46,753 nucleotides of DNA from Candidatus Latescibacterota bacterium (GTDB taxonomy: Bacteria; JAAXHH01): assembly GCA_022821935.1 (NCBI GenBank), contig JAJECR010000192.1, positions 1-46,753 on the forward strand, in the 5' to 3' direction. Both the position numbers and the translations under genes were made by a program. The notes below the pieces were generated by a model that had not been told where the DNA came from, did no database searches, and saw only the letters and a list, made by a program, of their open reading frames with translations. Shown here piece after piece: positions 15,298-23,223 of this stretch (within the stretch, counting starts at the first letter, position 1; every line of letters begins with the position of its first letter).

Positions 15298-16059
15298 ATG
15301 TCACGAAAGCGCGTATTCATTGGAGACCTGACACGCAAGGAGTTCCGCGAAGGGATCGATAGCGGCACGATAAAAGCAGCCATCGTGCCCACGGCGGCGA
15401 CGGAACAGCATCTCGAACACCTGGAGATGATCCACGACACGGCCAGCGTCGCTTACATGGCCGAACACGCGGCGCTTGAGTTATACCCTAAGGTCGCCGT
15501 AGCCTCTCCCATCGCCATCGGGGTATCGGAACACTGGATGGAACACCGGGGCACGTTGACGGTCCGCCCGGAGATCTTCACCGAATACGTCTACGACGTG
15601 TGCGATGCCCTGAAACGGGGCGGTATAACCAATATCCTCATCCTGAACGGACACGGCGGCAACGTCGTCCCGATGATGAACCGGATAGAGGACTTCCGGC
15701 GGCGGCTCGGCGTCAACGTGCGCTTTAATTCCTACTGGGACACCTACCCCACGGATGTCGTGTACCAGTACATGGAACGCGAAGCGCTCCCCGGGCACGC
15801 TGACGAATATGAGACTTCCATGGCCATGGCCCTCTTCCCGCACCGGGTCCACCCGGACGACATGGAAATGGAAAGCACGGCCCGATTCGGAACGAAGGAG
15901 AAAGGAGAAGCGCTCGCACCGGTGGCGGTGAAGGGCGTGGCAGAACTACTGCGCCGGATGATCGAAGGTGAGGAAATCGACCTGGAACCCCGCACGTTCC
16001 GAGCGGCCGGAGCCCAGTCGATGATCCGGGATCATCTCATCGAGGCGAGATCTGCGTAA
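15298..16059 (+). CDS. Creatininase-family amidohydrolase
   Basis: The 253-residue product has the creatininase fold signatures: VPTAATEQHLEHLEMIHDT (the usual PxGSxEQHGPHLPxxxD metal-binding block), GVSEHWMEHRGTLTV, ILNGHGGN, and GHADEYETSMAMAL (HAGExETS block). Creatininase itself opens the lactam of creatinine; homologues act on formamides in riboflavin/F420 biosynthesis (ArfB) or on peptides in mycofactocin maturation (MftE). In the first block the usual glycine and histidine are replaced (TAATEQHLEH), which is unlike characterised creatininases and suggests another substrate. AGGAGG sits 8 nt before the ATG. It follows the cluster of three PLP enzymes after a 292-bp gap and precedes the lipoprotein pair. 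The family is firm; the reaction is not. Confidence 0.88.
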   Translation: MSRKRVFIGDLTRKEFREGIDSGTIKAAIVPTAATEQHLEHLEMIHDTASVAYMAEHAALELYPKVAVASPIAIGVSEHWMEHRGTLTVRPEIFTEYVYDVCDALKRGGITNILILNGHGGNVVPMMNRIEDFRRRLGVNVRFNSYWDTYPTDVVYQYMEREALPGHADEYETSMAMALFPHRVHPDDMEMESTARFGTKEKGEALAPVAVKGVAELLRRMIEGEEIDLEPRTFRAAGAQSMIRDHLIEARSA

Positions 16060-16164
16060 TTCAACGGTTGATCGGAGAAGACCGGGGCAACGGCGTCTCT
16101 ACGTGTAGCAGCGTTTCATAGTATTCTGTGTGTAAGCAGCGCACAGAGCGTATAAGGAGGAAGG

Positions 16165-16869
16165 ATGACACGCCACAAACCCCGTTCGTACGGTATGAGT
16201 TACTCAACAACTTCCGTTCCGGTATCGGTTTCAGCCTTGTTCTTCATTTCGGCTATGGTCTTATTTTGTGTCTCGGTCACGCTCACCGGGTGTTCTGAAT
16301 CGTCGCCGACGGGGCCGGAAATGGAGGAGCAAGGCGAACACGGCGGCGAAGGCAGCGAAGGCGGCGGCGAGCATGGTGGAAGCGGCGAAGGTGGTGAGGG
16401 TGGCGGCGAAGGCGGCGAGGAATCCGGAACGGAGCTGACAAAAGACCAGGCCTATGATACTGTGCGTAAAGGCGCCCGGCTCGTGCTGCGTTACGATTCA
16501 ACCGCCGACGCGTTCGTCGGGACGGTGTCGAATACTACCGATTCGACCCTGACCCGGGTCAGAGTCGAAGTGCACCTGTCCAACGGAACGGAACTGGGTC
16601 CCACGACGCCGGTTGATCTCGCGCCGGGCGCGTCGGTGCCCGTCAACCTCTCCGCCATGGGAGAACAGTTCACCGGCTGGTCGCCCCACGCCGAGGTGGG
16701 TCCCTCCAGCGGGAGCGGAGGCGAACACGGCGGCGAAGGAGAGGGCAGTGGAAGCGGTGAAGGCAGCGAGGGCGGTGGCGGAGAACACGGTGGAAGTGGA
16801 GGTGAATCCGGTGAGGGCGGTGGAGGAGAACACGGTGGAAGTGGCGAATCCGGAAACGATGGGAGTTGA
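16165..16869 (+). CDS. Lipoprotein with Gly/Glu/His-rich arms around a beta-type domain (copy 1)
   Basis: I do not recognise a characterised homologue. The 234-residue product has a long n-region, a hydrophobic stretch and a lipobox ending at C43 (TLTGC), so it should be a lipid-anchored envelope protein. Residues 52-92 and 191-234 are low-complexity arms built of GGEHGGEG-like units, rich in glycine, glutamate, histidine and serine. Between them, about residues 93-190, is a compact domain with KGARLVLRYD, VGTVSNTTDSTLTRVRVEVH and LSNGTELGPTTPVDL, a pattern of alternating strands similar to FxLYD-type beta domains. The histidine/glutamate content suggests metal or surface interactions, which is inference. 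AAGGAGGAAGG directly precedes the ATG, a very strong ribosome site. The neighbouring gene encodes a paralogue with the same layout. Confidence 0.85.
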   Translation: MTRHKPRSYGMSYSTTSVPVSVSALFFISAMVLFCVSVTLTGCSESSPTGPEMEEQGEHGGEGSEGGGEHGGSGEGGEGGGEGGEESGTELTKDQAYDTVRKGARLVLRYDSTADAFVGTVSNTTDSTLTRVRVEVHLSNGTELGPTTPVDLAPGASVPVNLSAMGEQFTGWSPHAEVGPSSGSGGEHGGEGEGSGSGEGSEGGGGEHGGSGGESGEGGGGEHGGSGESGNDGS

Positions 16870-16988
16870 CCGGGAAGGGCCAGGTCCAATGCGTTTCCAC
16901 TTGTGCGAATTACATCACCGCGTATGCTTAGTATATCACCGGGTAAGCACAGGATTGTATAGTTTTAGGTAACAATATGGGAGGAAGT

Positions 16989-17693
16989 ATGGTTGGCCAC
17001 AAAGCACGTTCATGCGGAACGAGTCCCCAAACTATGGGGTCCTCCTCGACACCGGTTTCGTCTGCGCTTAACTTTCTGGTCGTGCTCTTCGCCGGGGTTT
17101 CAGTTGCGCTGTTCGCGTGTTCGGGTGACGCAGGAGAAAACCGGTCCACGTCCGATGCGGAACGGATGGAAGCGGTAGAGGCCGGGCAGGACGGCGAAGC
17201 GACGGCGTCCGGCGCGGGGGAGAGTTCGTCCGGAAGGGAGTCGGGAGAGCACGGAGGAGAAGGTGTAGAAGGTGGAGAAGCCGGAAGTGACGAAGGCGAA
17301 GAATCCGGAGAATCCCTGACCCTGGACGAGACGTATGACTTCGTTCGTAAAGGCGCCCGGCTCGTCCTGCGTTACGACGCTGATTCCAATGCCTTCGTCG
17401 GATCGGTGGCGAACACCACCGATGTAATCCTGCGCAGGGTCCGGGTCGAAGTGCACCTGTCCAACGGCACGGAGTTGGGACCCACGACTCCGGTCGATCT
17501 CGCATCGGGTGAAATGGCCGACGTGAGCCTTTCCGCCACGGAAGAGCCGTTCACCGGATGGACACCCCATGCCGAGGTAGATACGGGGGACGGTGGCGGA
17601 GGCGAGCACGGTGAAGACGGCGAAGGCGGAGGCGAGCACGGTGGACGCGGAGAAGGTGGTGAGGGTGGAGGAGCACACGGCGGAAGCCGTTAA
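16989..17693 (+). CDS. Lipoprotein with Gly/Glu/His-rich arms around a beta-type domain (copy 2)
   Basis: The 234-residue product is a tandem paralogue of the preceding lipoprotein: MVGHKARSCG aligns with MTRHKPRSYG, the lipobox ends at C44 (ALFAC), and the core repeats KGARLVLRYD and RVRVEVHLSNGTELGPTT. The first arm is less histidine-rich and more Glu/Ser-rich; the second arm again has GGGEHG units. The ATG at 16989 is chosen because GGGAGGAAGT sits immediately before it and because it aligns with copy 1; an in-frame ATG 12 bases earlier lacks a site. After the TAA the same frame stays open for 27 more codons of the same composition, which suggests that the C-terminal arm was once longer. 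The arrangement is a gene duplication with divergence of the arms and conservation of the core. Function unknown. Confidence 0.85.
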   Translation: MVGHKARSCGTSPQTMGSSSTPVSSALNFLVVLFAGVSVALFACSGDAGENRSTSDAERMEAVEAGQDGEATASGAGESSSGRESGEHGGEGVEGGEAGSDEGEESGESLTLDETYDFVRKGARLVLRYDADSNAFVGSVANTTDVILRRVRVEVHLSNGTELGPTTPVDLASGEMADVSLSATEEPFTGWTPHAEVDTGDGGGGEHGEDGEGGGEHGGRGEGGEGGGAHGGSR

Positions 17694-17777
17694 GGGAGCG
17701 AAGGCGCTGAAACTGACGTAAGTGACGAAGAGGACGGAGAATACGCCGGAAGCGGCGAGGGTGGCGGGTACGTGTAA
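17694..17777 (+). other. In-frame low-complexity extension beyond the stop of lipoprotein copy 2
   Basis: Directly after the TAA (17691-17693) the frame reads GSEGAETDVSDEEDGEYAGS and a few more residues of the same Gly/Glu/Ser style before the next TAA at 17775-17777. This looks like a former C-terminal part cut off by a nonsense change, or a read-through extension. The rest of the gap to 17924 has Gly-codon-like low-complexity DNA and no gene. Confidence 0.5.
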
Positions 17778-17924
17778 GGTGGAAGGTGGCGTAATGGGTG
17801 AGGGAGGCGTGCATGGCAGTGGAAAATAACGAAAAGTCCAGCTGTCGTTGCCGCGCTCGATAATTTTGCTTTGCGCATCAATACAGGAACCGTAAAGTAC
17901 CCACCCGAACAGGAGAAGAATAAA

Positions 17925-19019
17925 ATGCAACCAACAACGTCGTCCGCGGGCGTGAAGCAGGTCCCGCTCCTGACCACGGACCAGATCGCCCGGTTCAAAC
18001 GCGACGGCTTCCTCGTGCTGCCCGCCGTGCTCGATCCCGATCTGTGCCGTCAGGCCAGGGAAGCGCTGTGGTCCGCGGTGGGTACCCACCATCCCGGCAT
18101 GAAGCGCGGAGATCCCTCCACCTGGACGGGGTTCAACGATGAAGAAACCGGCCATCTGAACGCGAAGCGGCCCGAGATCGGCGGCGACCCCTATTTCTTC
18201 ACCGAAGGCCACCGCTTCTACGTCCGCAACGGTACCGAGCCGTTCATGCTCGATCTTGCCCCCAGGGCCCTGTGGCGGGTCGCCGAGCAATTGCTTGGCA
18301 AGGGCACGGTGGTCTGGCCCGCCGGCGCCGATGACTCCGGTATGACGACCGGGCCGTGCTTCATGGCCGATGACGTGGTGGGTGGGCTGGCCACCCACGG
18401 GATCAAAGAAACCGCGCAATGGCCGGAGAAGGGATCCTTCTCCACGGAAGAGGCACTGCGCCTGCCGAGGACGGGTCCGGTGTGGTCGACCGGGCAAGGG
18501 ACGCGCGGCCTGTACTGCACCCTGCCCGGCAGCCCTGCGCCCGGTTCCGAATACCGCGGCGCCCATACGGACGGCGCCTGCTACGGACGCGTCCGGTTTC
18601 AGGTAACCGCTTATGTCGACGACCTGCCTCCCGGTTCCGGAGGCTTTACGGTATGGCCGGGCAGCCACCGCCGGATCTGGCGCGCGCAGTGGCGGGACTT
18701 CCTCGAAGGCGAAAAGCACTCGGACGACCAACTGACCGGACGCAGGCCCGGCTACGACGATCCCGTCATCCAGCGCATCAAGCAAGATACCCGGCCCGTC
18801 GATTGCCACGGTCCCGCGGGCACGGCGGTCCTTTGGCACACCAAGATCCTGCACATCGCCGGGCAGAACACGTCGGCCGACATCATCCGCCAGGCGACCA
18901 TCTACGGATTCCTCAAAACGCCGGAGTCCCTTCCGGACCCGCTCGTAACGGACGAAACAAACATCGACATCTGGCGGGACTGGTCCGATGAAGTTCGGGC
19001 CATTGATGAGCGCCAATAG
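17925..19019 (+). CDS. Phytanoyl-CoA dioxygenase (PhyH) family protein, copy 1
   Basis: The 364-residue product is an Fe(II)/2-oxoglutarate-dependent oxygenase of the PhyH family. The PhyH start LTTDQIARFKRDGFLVLPAV is clear. The iron ligands are H214 and D216 in GAHTDGA and the distal H310 in ILHIAGQN, with the 2-oxoglutarate-binding R322 in DIIRQATIY. The jelly-roll stretch PPGSGGFTVWPGSHRR lies between them. The ATG at 17925 has AGGAGAAG upstream and is preferred over an earlier in-frame start in non-coding-like sequence. With all ligands present it should be a working hydroxylase. Bacterial members act on lipids, ectoine, phosphonates, or secondary metabolites, and the substrate here is unknown. 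Two other family members lie within 5 kb, separated from this gene by a VapBC module. Confidence 0.92.
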   Translation: MQPTTSSAGVKQVPLLTTDQIARFKRDGFLVLPAVLDPDLCRQAREALWSAVGTHHPGMKRGDPSTWTGFNDEETGHLNAKRPEIGGDPYFFTEGHRFYVRNGTEPFMLDLAPRALWRVAEQLLGKGTVVWPAGADDSGMTTGPCFMADDVVGGLATHGIKETAQWPEKGSFSTEEALRLPRTGPVWSTGQGTRGLYCTLPGSPAPGSEYRGAHTDGACYGRVRFQVTAYVDDLPPGSGGFTVWPGSHRRIWRAQWRDFLEGEKHSDDQLTGRRPGYDDPVIQRIKQDTRPVDCHGPAGTAVLWHTKILHIAGQNTSADIIRQATIYGFLKTPESLPDPLVTDETNIDIWRDWSDEVRAIDERQ

Positions 19020-19055
19020 ATCACCTTGAAAGACCGTAGAGATTAAGGAACGAGG

Positions 19056-19084
19056 TTGACCGTTTTTCCGGATCGTGTTATAAT
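19056..19084 (+). promoter_or_regulatory. Promoter of the VapBC module
   Basis: TTGACC (19056-19061) and a perfect TATAAT (19079-19084) are spaced by 17 bp, 42 bp before the antitoxin ATG. Type II modules are usually repressed by the antitoxin-toxin complex binding here; I see no obvious palindrome. Confidence 0.8.
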
Positions 19085-19126
19085 GGCGTTTAGTGATGTG
19101 TGAATAAATGTGTAGAGGATGACACA

Positions 19127-19327
19127 ATGGCAACGAACCTCTCGATTGATCCCGAATTGCTTGACAAAGCGCTTCAGGTCGGTGGCGAGAAAACCAAGAA
19201 AGCAACCGTCAACAGGGCTTTGAAGGAGTTTATCGCGCGTCGGGAGCAGGAGCGGCTACTCGTTCTGTTCGGCAAGATCGACTGGGATGAGGAGTACGAC
19301 TACAAGCGAGAACGGATGCGACGTTGA
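19127..19327 (+). CDS. VapB-type antitoxin
   Basis: The 66-residue product begins ATNLSIDPELLDKALQVGG, the ribbon-helix-helix-like start of VapB antitoxins with the family pattern (VNRALKEFI in the second helix). The C-terminal tail LFGKIDWDEEYDYKRER is acidic and aromatic, as expected for the part that wraps the toxin active site. GAGGA lies just upstream of the ATG. The last bases overlap the toxin start (TTGA). It binds VapC and represses the shared promoter; this is inferred from the family. Confidence 0.88.
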   Translation: MATNLSIDPELLDKALQVGGEKTKKATVNRALKEFIARREQERLLVLFGKIDWDEEYDYKRERMRR

Positions 19328-19764
19328 CTCTGTTCGTGGATACAAGTGTCTGGTCGCTGGCGTTAAGGCGCAACCGGGATACTGAAGGGCCTGAAGTTAA
19401 TCGCCTGCGGGAAGCCCTTGGCAGTGGAGAGGCGATCTATACGACCGGGGTCGTCTTGCAGGAATTGCTTCAAGGCATCCGCAGCCCCACGCACAGAAAA
19501 AGGATCGTGGAACACTTCACCTCTCTTCCCATGCTCGTGCCCACGCGAAACGACCATATTGAAGCAGCAGACCTGTATAACGAATGCCGTCGCCGAGGTA
19601 TACAGGTCGGTACCATCGACGTGCTGCTCGCCCGGCTTTGCATTAGCCGCGATCTGGTCATGTTGTCGACCGACAGGGATTTTGGACATATCGCCGGGTG
19701 TACCTCGCTGCGACTGTGGGCGTCCTCCTCCGTGAACGACAAGTCCAAACATTTTCTTTCCTGA
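19324..19764 (+). CDS. VapC-type PIN-domain ribonuclease toxin
   Basis: The 146-residue product is a PIN-domain toxin. Acidic active-site residues are visible: D6 in LFVDTSVW, E47 in VLQELLQG, D99 in GTIDVLLARL, and D117/D119 in STDRDFGHIA. It starts at a TTG that overlaps the antitoxin stop by four bases (TTGA), which couples translation; no other start is near. VapC toxins cleave tRNA or rRNA and stop growth when the antitoxin is degraded. The sequence appears intact, so the module is likely functional. It sits between two PhyH-family genes. Confidence 0.92.
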   Translation: MTLFVDTSVWSLALRRNRDTEGPEVNRLREALGSGEAIYTTGVVLQELLQGIRSPTHRKRIVEHFTSLPMLVPTRNDHIEAADLYNECRRRGIQVGTIDVLLARLCISRDLVMLSTDRDFGHIAGCTSLRLWASSSVNDKSKHFLS

Positions 19765-20095
19765 AACGACCGGGTTCATCTCACAGACTTAGTCGTTGGC
19801 CGCCTCGTTTGCCTCAGCAGGTGCTCGAACACTCTGGTGTAAGCGTGGTCAACAGTACCGTTGTCAACGGATTTGCTGAACAGTCTTATGGAATACGAAT
19901 CCTCTGGCAAATGTGCTGGTGGACGCAAGCCATCGGGCTTCGATTGTCTAACGGGTCGTCCGTGGATTTGATCTTGACAAGTAAGCGCAAAGCGGGCAAT
20001 GGTTGGGCTACCATTGTCTCACGCATAGAATTTGGCTGCTCACATCAAGCGCACTTACGTCCAAACGAACTGTAAGGCAAGCGACCGGAGGCAAA
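19765..20095. other. 331-bp gap without a supported gene
   Basis: The stretch after VapC is less GC-rich than the neighbours, and no frame shows a recognisable domain. A Shine-Dalgarno (GGAGG) for the next gene lies at its end. It may be the scar of the VapBC insertion. TTGACA occurs near 19975 but without a good -10. Confidence 0.5.
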
Positions 20096-20998
20096 ATGTC
20101 ATCCGAAAACACTTCCATTGCCGCCGACGAGAAGAATGTCGCGTCCACCTCCACCACCCAACCCGTCCCTATGACCGATGAGCAGAAGTTCTTCTTCGAT
20201 TTGAAAGGCTGGATCCTCGTGCCGTCCGTGCTGTCGGAGACGGAGATCGAAGATATGAAGGCTGAGGTGTACGCCGCGGTGGCACCGGACTACAAGGGCA
20301 AGAACAGCGACATCAGACAGGGTTACAAGGGGAAGCTGGCCAACCTGCTCGATCACCCGGCCGTGGTGGGCATCCTGAACGAGATCCTGACCGAGCCCCC
20401 GTTCGTGGGAGACGACTACTATGGCTTCCGCTGCGAGAACTCCTTCCTCATGGTACGTGAACCTGGTTGGAAATCCACCGTGCAGGGTACGGGACTGCCC
20501 CACGTCGTCCGTCCGCCTCAACAGGCGAACGCCATGCGCTACCAGGTGCAGGGGGGCAAGATCTTCGCGGGGCTGACCCGCGTCGTCTGGGAGCTGGAGG
20601 AGGTCCGGGCGGGATACGGAGGCACCTCCTTCCTGAGCGGTTCGCACAAGGCCCATTTCAACTACGGCGGTCCGGACCGGTATCGTCCCAACATCAGCGA
20701 ATCTCCTTGGGAGGAAAGCCTTTACGCCGCTTTAGAGGACTACAGTTGCCCGCCGGGGTCCATGCTGGTCTTCACCGAAAGCCTCATCCACGCGGCGAAC
20801 GACTGGACCAATCCGGACAACCGCCGCTGTGCGGTGTTCAATTGCTACAATTCGATCTGGGCGCAGTGGCACCGGCTGAACCTCGATCACGAGATCATCG
20901 AGAAGATGCCGCCGAAACGGCAGTCTCTTTTCAGGGGCGCGTGGCAGTTGGGCGGCGATGGGAACCAAACGTACACGCTGGACAACCGGTCGGTGTAA
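20096..20998 (+). CDS. Phytanoyl-CoA dioxygenase-like protein with altered iron motif, copy 2
   Basis: The 300-residue product has the PhyH start MTDEQKFFFDLKGWILVPSV and the late histidine (H232 in TESLIHAAND) followed by DNRRCAVFN, which holds the candidate 2-oxoglutarate arginine. The first iron motif HxD is not found where expected; the nearest candidate is H136 in GLPHVVRPPQQANAMRY, with valine at the +2 position instead of Asp. FLSGSHKAHF in the core is typical for the family. Either this subgroup uses other ligands, leaves an open iron site as in halogenases (HxA/HxG), or has lost iron binding. The ATG at 20096 has CCGGAGG upstream. The enolase-superfamily gene follows after 73 bp. Family assignment is fairly sure; catalytic competence is not. 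Confidence 0.82.
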   Translation: MSSENTSIAADEKNVASTSTTQPVPMTDEQKFFFDLKGWILVPSVLSETEIEDMKAEVYAAVAPDYKGKNSDIRQGYKGKLANLLDHPAVVGILNEILTEPPFVGDDYYGFRCENSFLMVREPGWKSTVQGTGLPHVVRPPQQANAMRYQVQGGKIFAGLTRVVWELEEVRAGYGGTSFLSGSHKAHFNYGGPDRYRPNISESPWEESLYAALEDYSCPPGSMLVFTESLIHAANDWTNPDNRRCAVFNCYNSIWAQWHRLNLDHEIIEKMPPKRQSLFRGAWQLGGDGNQTYTLDNRSV

Positions 20999-21071
20999 AC
21001 CGGCTCGACTGCTTGCGGCAGATGCTGGTGCGCATAGCCATGTCGCCAGTCGGTAACTTAAGGACGTTCAG

Positions 21072-22367
21072 ATGACCGAAATCCCTGGAGGACTGGATTC
21101 TGTCTCCCCGCAGCCTGCGCCCGTCCCGGCAAGTTCCGTCCTCAAGATCACAGCGGTGGAGACGCTCATTCCCGACGACGTCATGCCCGGATTGATCCTG
21201 CTGCGGATCCACACCGACGCGGGCACTATCGGCCATGGCGAGACCTATTACGTCCCCCAAGCGGTGGCCGCCGTGATCCATGACTGGCTGGCCCGCAGGC
21301 TGCTGGGCAGCGATCCCTGTTCCATCGAGCACCACTGGCGGTTCTTCTACGAGCGGTTCAGCGCATTCGGATCGCGGGGCGCCGAAATGCGGGCGCTCAG
21401 CGCAGTCGACCTGGCCCTATGGGACATCCTGGGCCAGTCGAGCGGACTTTCCGTCTGGCAACTCCTGGGCGGCAAGGCCCGTGATTCCGTACGGGTCTAC
21501 AACAGTTGCGGCGGTCCGACCTACGGCCGGCGACCACCGGGGGAGCACTCCGAACAGGGCTGGCCGGGACACGGCGACATCGGCAAACCGGGGCCGCTGG
21601 AAGACAACTGGGCGGCCCATCACGCTGCGGGCGACTTGGCGGAGGAACTGGTGGCAGAAGGGTACACGGGCATGAAGTTCTGGACTTTCGATCGGGCCTA
21701 CCGCGCCCACGGAGGCAGCTATCTACCTATGTCCACGGTCAGGGAATGCGTTAAACCGATGGAAGAAGTACGCAAACGGGTGGGCGACCGTATCGAGATC
21801 CTCTTGGACGGCCACGGGTTCTTCCAGCTTCCCGCCGCCCTGCGCATCGCCGAGGCCGTGCGCGACCTGAACCTGATGTGGCTCGAGGACGTCATGCGCC
21901 TAGACAATGTCGACACGCTCAGGGACTTCCGTGACAAGGCGGGAGTTCCGCTCGCCGTGAGCGAGATGTTCATCAGCCGGGAAGACTACCGGCACGTGCT
22001 GGAGAGAAACGCCGCGGACTACCTCATGGTCGATCCAACCTGGGTGGGCGGAATCAGCGAGACCCGGCGGCTGGCCGAGTTGGCTCAGGGTTACAACATA
22101 CCGGCGGCCATGCACGACTGTACGGGACCGCTTACCCTCTTCGCGGGCATCCACGTAGCCACGGCCGTACCCAACGTCGTCATCCAGGAGTCCGTCCGCG
22201 CCCACATCCGGACTTTCTACGACCTGCTCATCGAACCCAATATCGTCATCGACAATGGGTTCGCCCAGCCGCCGGAGGGACCGGGCCTGGGCACCCGCCT
22301 GCGGCCGGAGCTCTTCGACCCGGGGCACCCGGGTTACCGGATTACGCGGCTCCAGCCCGGGGAGTAG
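21072..22367 (+). CDS. Enolase-superfamily (mandelate racemase/muconate lactonizing type) dehydratase
   Basis: The 431-residue product has the N-terminal capping domain and the barrel of the mandelate racemase subgroup. The three metal ligands D246 (LLDGHGF), E272 (LMWLEDV) and E298 (LAVSEMF) are spaced by 26 residues each, as in the subgroup. H348 in AMHDCTGP is in place for the catalytic base, as in galactonate/gluconate-type sugar acid dehydratases. ALSAVDLALWDILGQ is the conserved capping-to-barrel segment. The enzyme should abstract a proton alpha to a carboxylate and dehydrate or epimerise a sugar acid or hydroxy acid. An insertion rich in Gly and His (about 150-185) is unusual and lies near the active-site loop. 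The next gene begins 3 bp after the stop, so the pair is an operon. Confidence 0.92.
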   Translation: MTEIPGGLDSVSPQPAPVPASSVLKITAVETLIPDDVMPGLILLRIHTDAGTIGHGETYYVPQAVAAVIHDWLARRLLGSDPCSIEHHWRFFYERFSAFGSRGAEMRALSAVDLALWDILGQSSGLSVWQLLGGKARDSVRVYNSCGGPTYGRRPPGEHSEQGWPGHGDIGKPGPLEDNWAAHHAAGDLAEELVAEGYTGMKFWTFDRAYRAHGGSYLPMSTVRECVKPMEEVRKRVGDRIEILLDGHGFFQLPAALRIAEAVRDLNLMWLEDVMRLDNVDTLRDFRDKAGVPLAVSEMFISREDYRHVLERNAADYLMVDPTWVGGISETRRLAELAQGYNIPAAMHDCTGPLTLFAGIHVATAVPNVVIQESVRAHIRTFYDLLIEPNIVIDNGFAQPPEGPGLGTRLRPELFDPGHPGYRITRLQPGE

Positions 22368-22370
22368 CCC

Positions 22371-23147
22371 ATGCTTAGTGTCGATATACTCGAGGCGGGC
22401 GAAGTTGAGCGCGCTGCCGTGGTATTCCATCGCGACGGATTCGTCTGCGTTGCGAATCCCCTGAGCGAGGAGCAGTTCGCCCTCAACCGTTCCGGCGCCG
22501 AACGCGTGATGGCGGAGCAGGAGGCCGAGTTCGGGCGCGACAAAATGAACCGGGGCTTCGCGCGCCATTCTTTCGGGAGCCAGGTGCACAACTGGGAGTG
22601 GTGCGTCCTGATCGACCTGCCGACGATCCTGCCCATTATCGACGCGATATGGGGGAGCGACGACTTCACCTGCACCGGCGCGGGCGGCGACTACTCCCTG
22701 CCCGGCGCGAAGATCCAGCATCTGCACTCCGATCGGAACGCCGACATCTTCAACGATCCCGAAGCGCGTGTCTCCCACCGGGACGTCCCGGCGCCTTTTG
22801 TCGTAATCAACTTCACCATGGTGGATTTCACCGTGGAAAACGGCGCGATCCGGTTCATTCCCGGCACCCACCGGTCCCATGCGCCGATCCCCTCGCTCGA
22901 GGAGGAGCCGGAGTGGATGCGCAACAACCACCTCTGCGCGCCGGCGAACACGGCCATCATCCGCGACGTGCGTTGCTGGCACGGGGGCACGGCGAACCAC
23001 TCGGACATGAAGCGGCCGATGACGAGCGTGGGCTACCACGCGCCCTGGTTCCGGGCGGTCGAGGAGAAGGTCCTGCCGAGGGAGCATTACGACAGGCTGA
23101 CACCCAGGGGCCAGCGGCTGTGCCGGCATATTGTGAAGATGGAGTAA
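22371..23147 (+). CDS. Phytanoyl-CoA dioxygenase (PhyH) family protein, copy 3
   Basis: The 258-residue product is a compact PhyH-family oxygenase. Its iron ligands are H119 and D121 in QHLHSDRNAD and H204 in RCWHGGTANHSD, with R215 (MKRPMTS) for 2-oxoglutarate. The core stretch NGAIRFIPGTHRSH matches the family. The start is fixed by GGGGAG 8 nt upstream and by the 3-bp distance to the dehydratase gene, with which it should be translated. All ligands are present, so it should be active; the coupling to a sugar-acid-type dehydratase suggests that both act on the same hydroxylated carboxylate, which is inference. Confidence 0.92.
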   Translation: MLSVDILEAGEVERAAVVFHRDGFVCVANPLSEEQFALNRSGAERVMAEQEAEFGRDKMNRGFARHSFGSQVHNWEWCVLIDLPTILPIIDAIWGSDDFTCTGAGGDYSLPGAKIQHLHSDRNADIFNDPEARVSHRDVPAPFVVINFTMVDFTVENGAIRFIPGTHRSHAPIPSLEEEPEWMRNNHLCAPANTAIIRDVRCWHGGTANHSDMKRPMTSVGYHAPWFRAVEEKVLPREHYDRLTPRGQRLCRHIVKME

Positions 23148-23177
23148 CCGATGGTTTTATTGATAAACACAGATGAG

Positions 23178-23206
23178 TTGACATATCGTCAGGATACAGA
23201 TATATT
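23178..23206 (+). promoter_or_regulatory. Promoter of the HigBA module
   Basis: TTGACA (23178-23183, perfect) and TATATT (23201-23206) are separated by exactly 17 bp. Transcription should start about 10 nt before the toxin start, giving a very short leader. Confidence 0.8.
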
Positions 23207-23223
23207 CACCCTTGGGGTGATTG

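Noticed and set aside
19698..20075. 125-codon plus-strand frame after vapC
   Set aside because: It overlaps the end of vapC in another frame, has no Shine-Dalgarno and no domain pattern.
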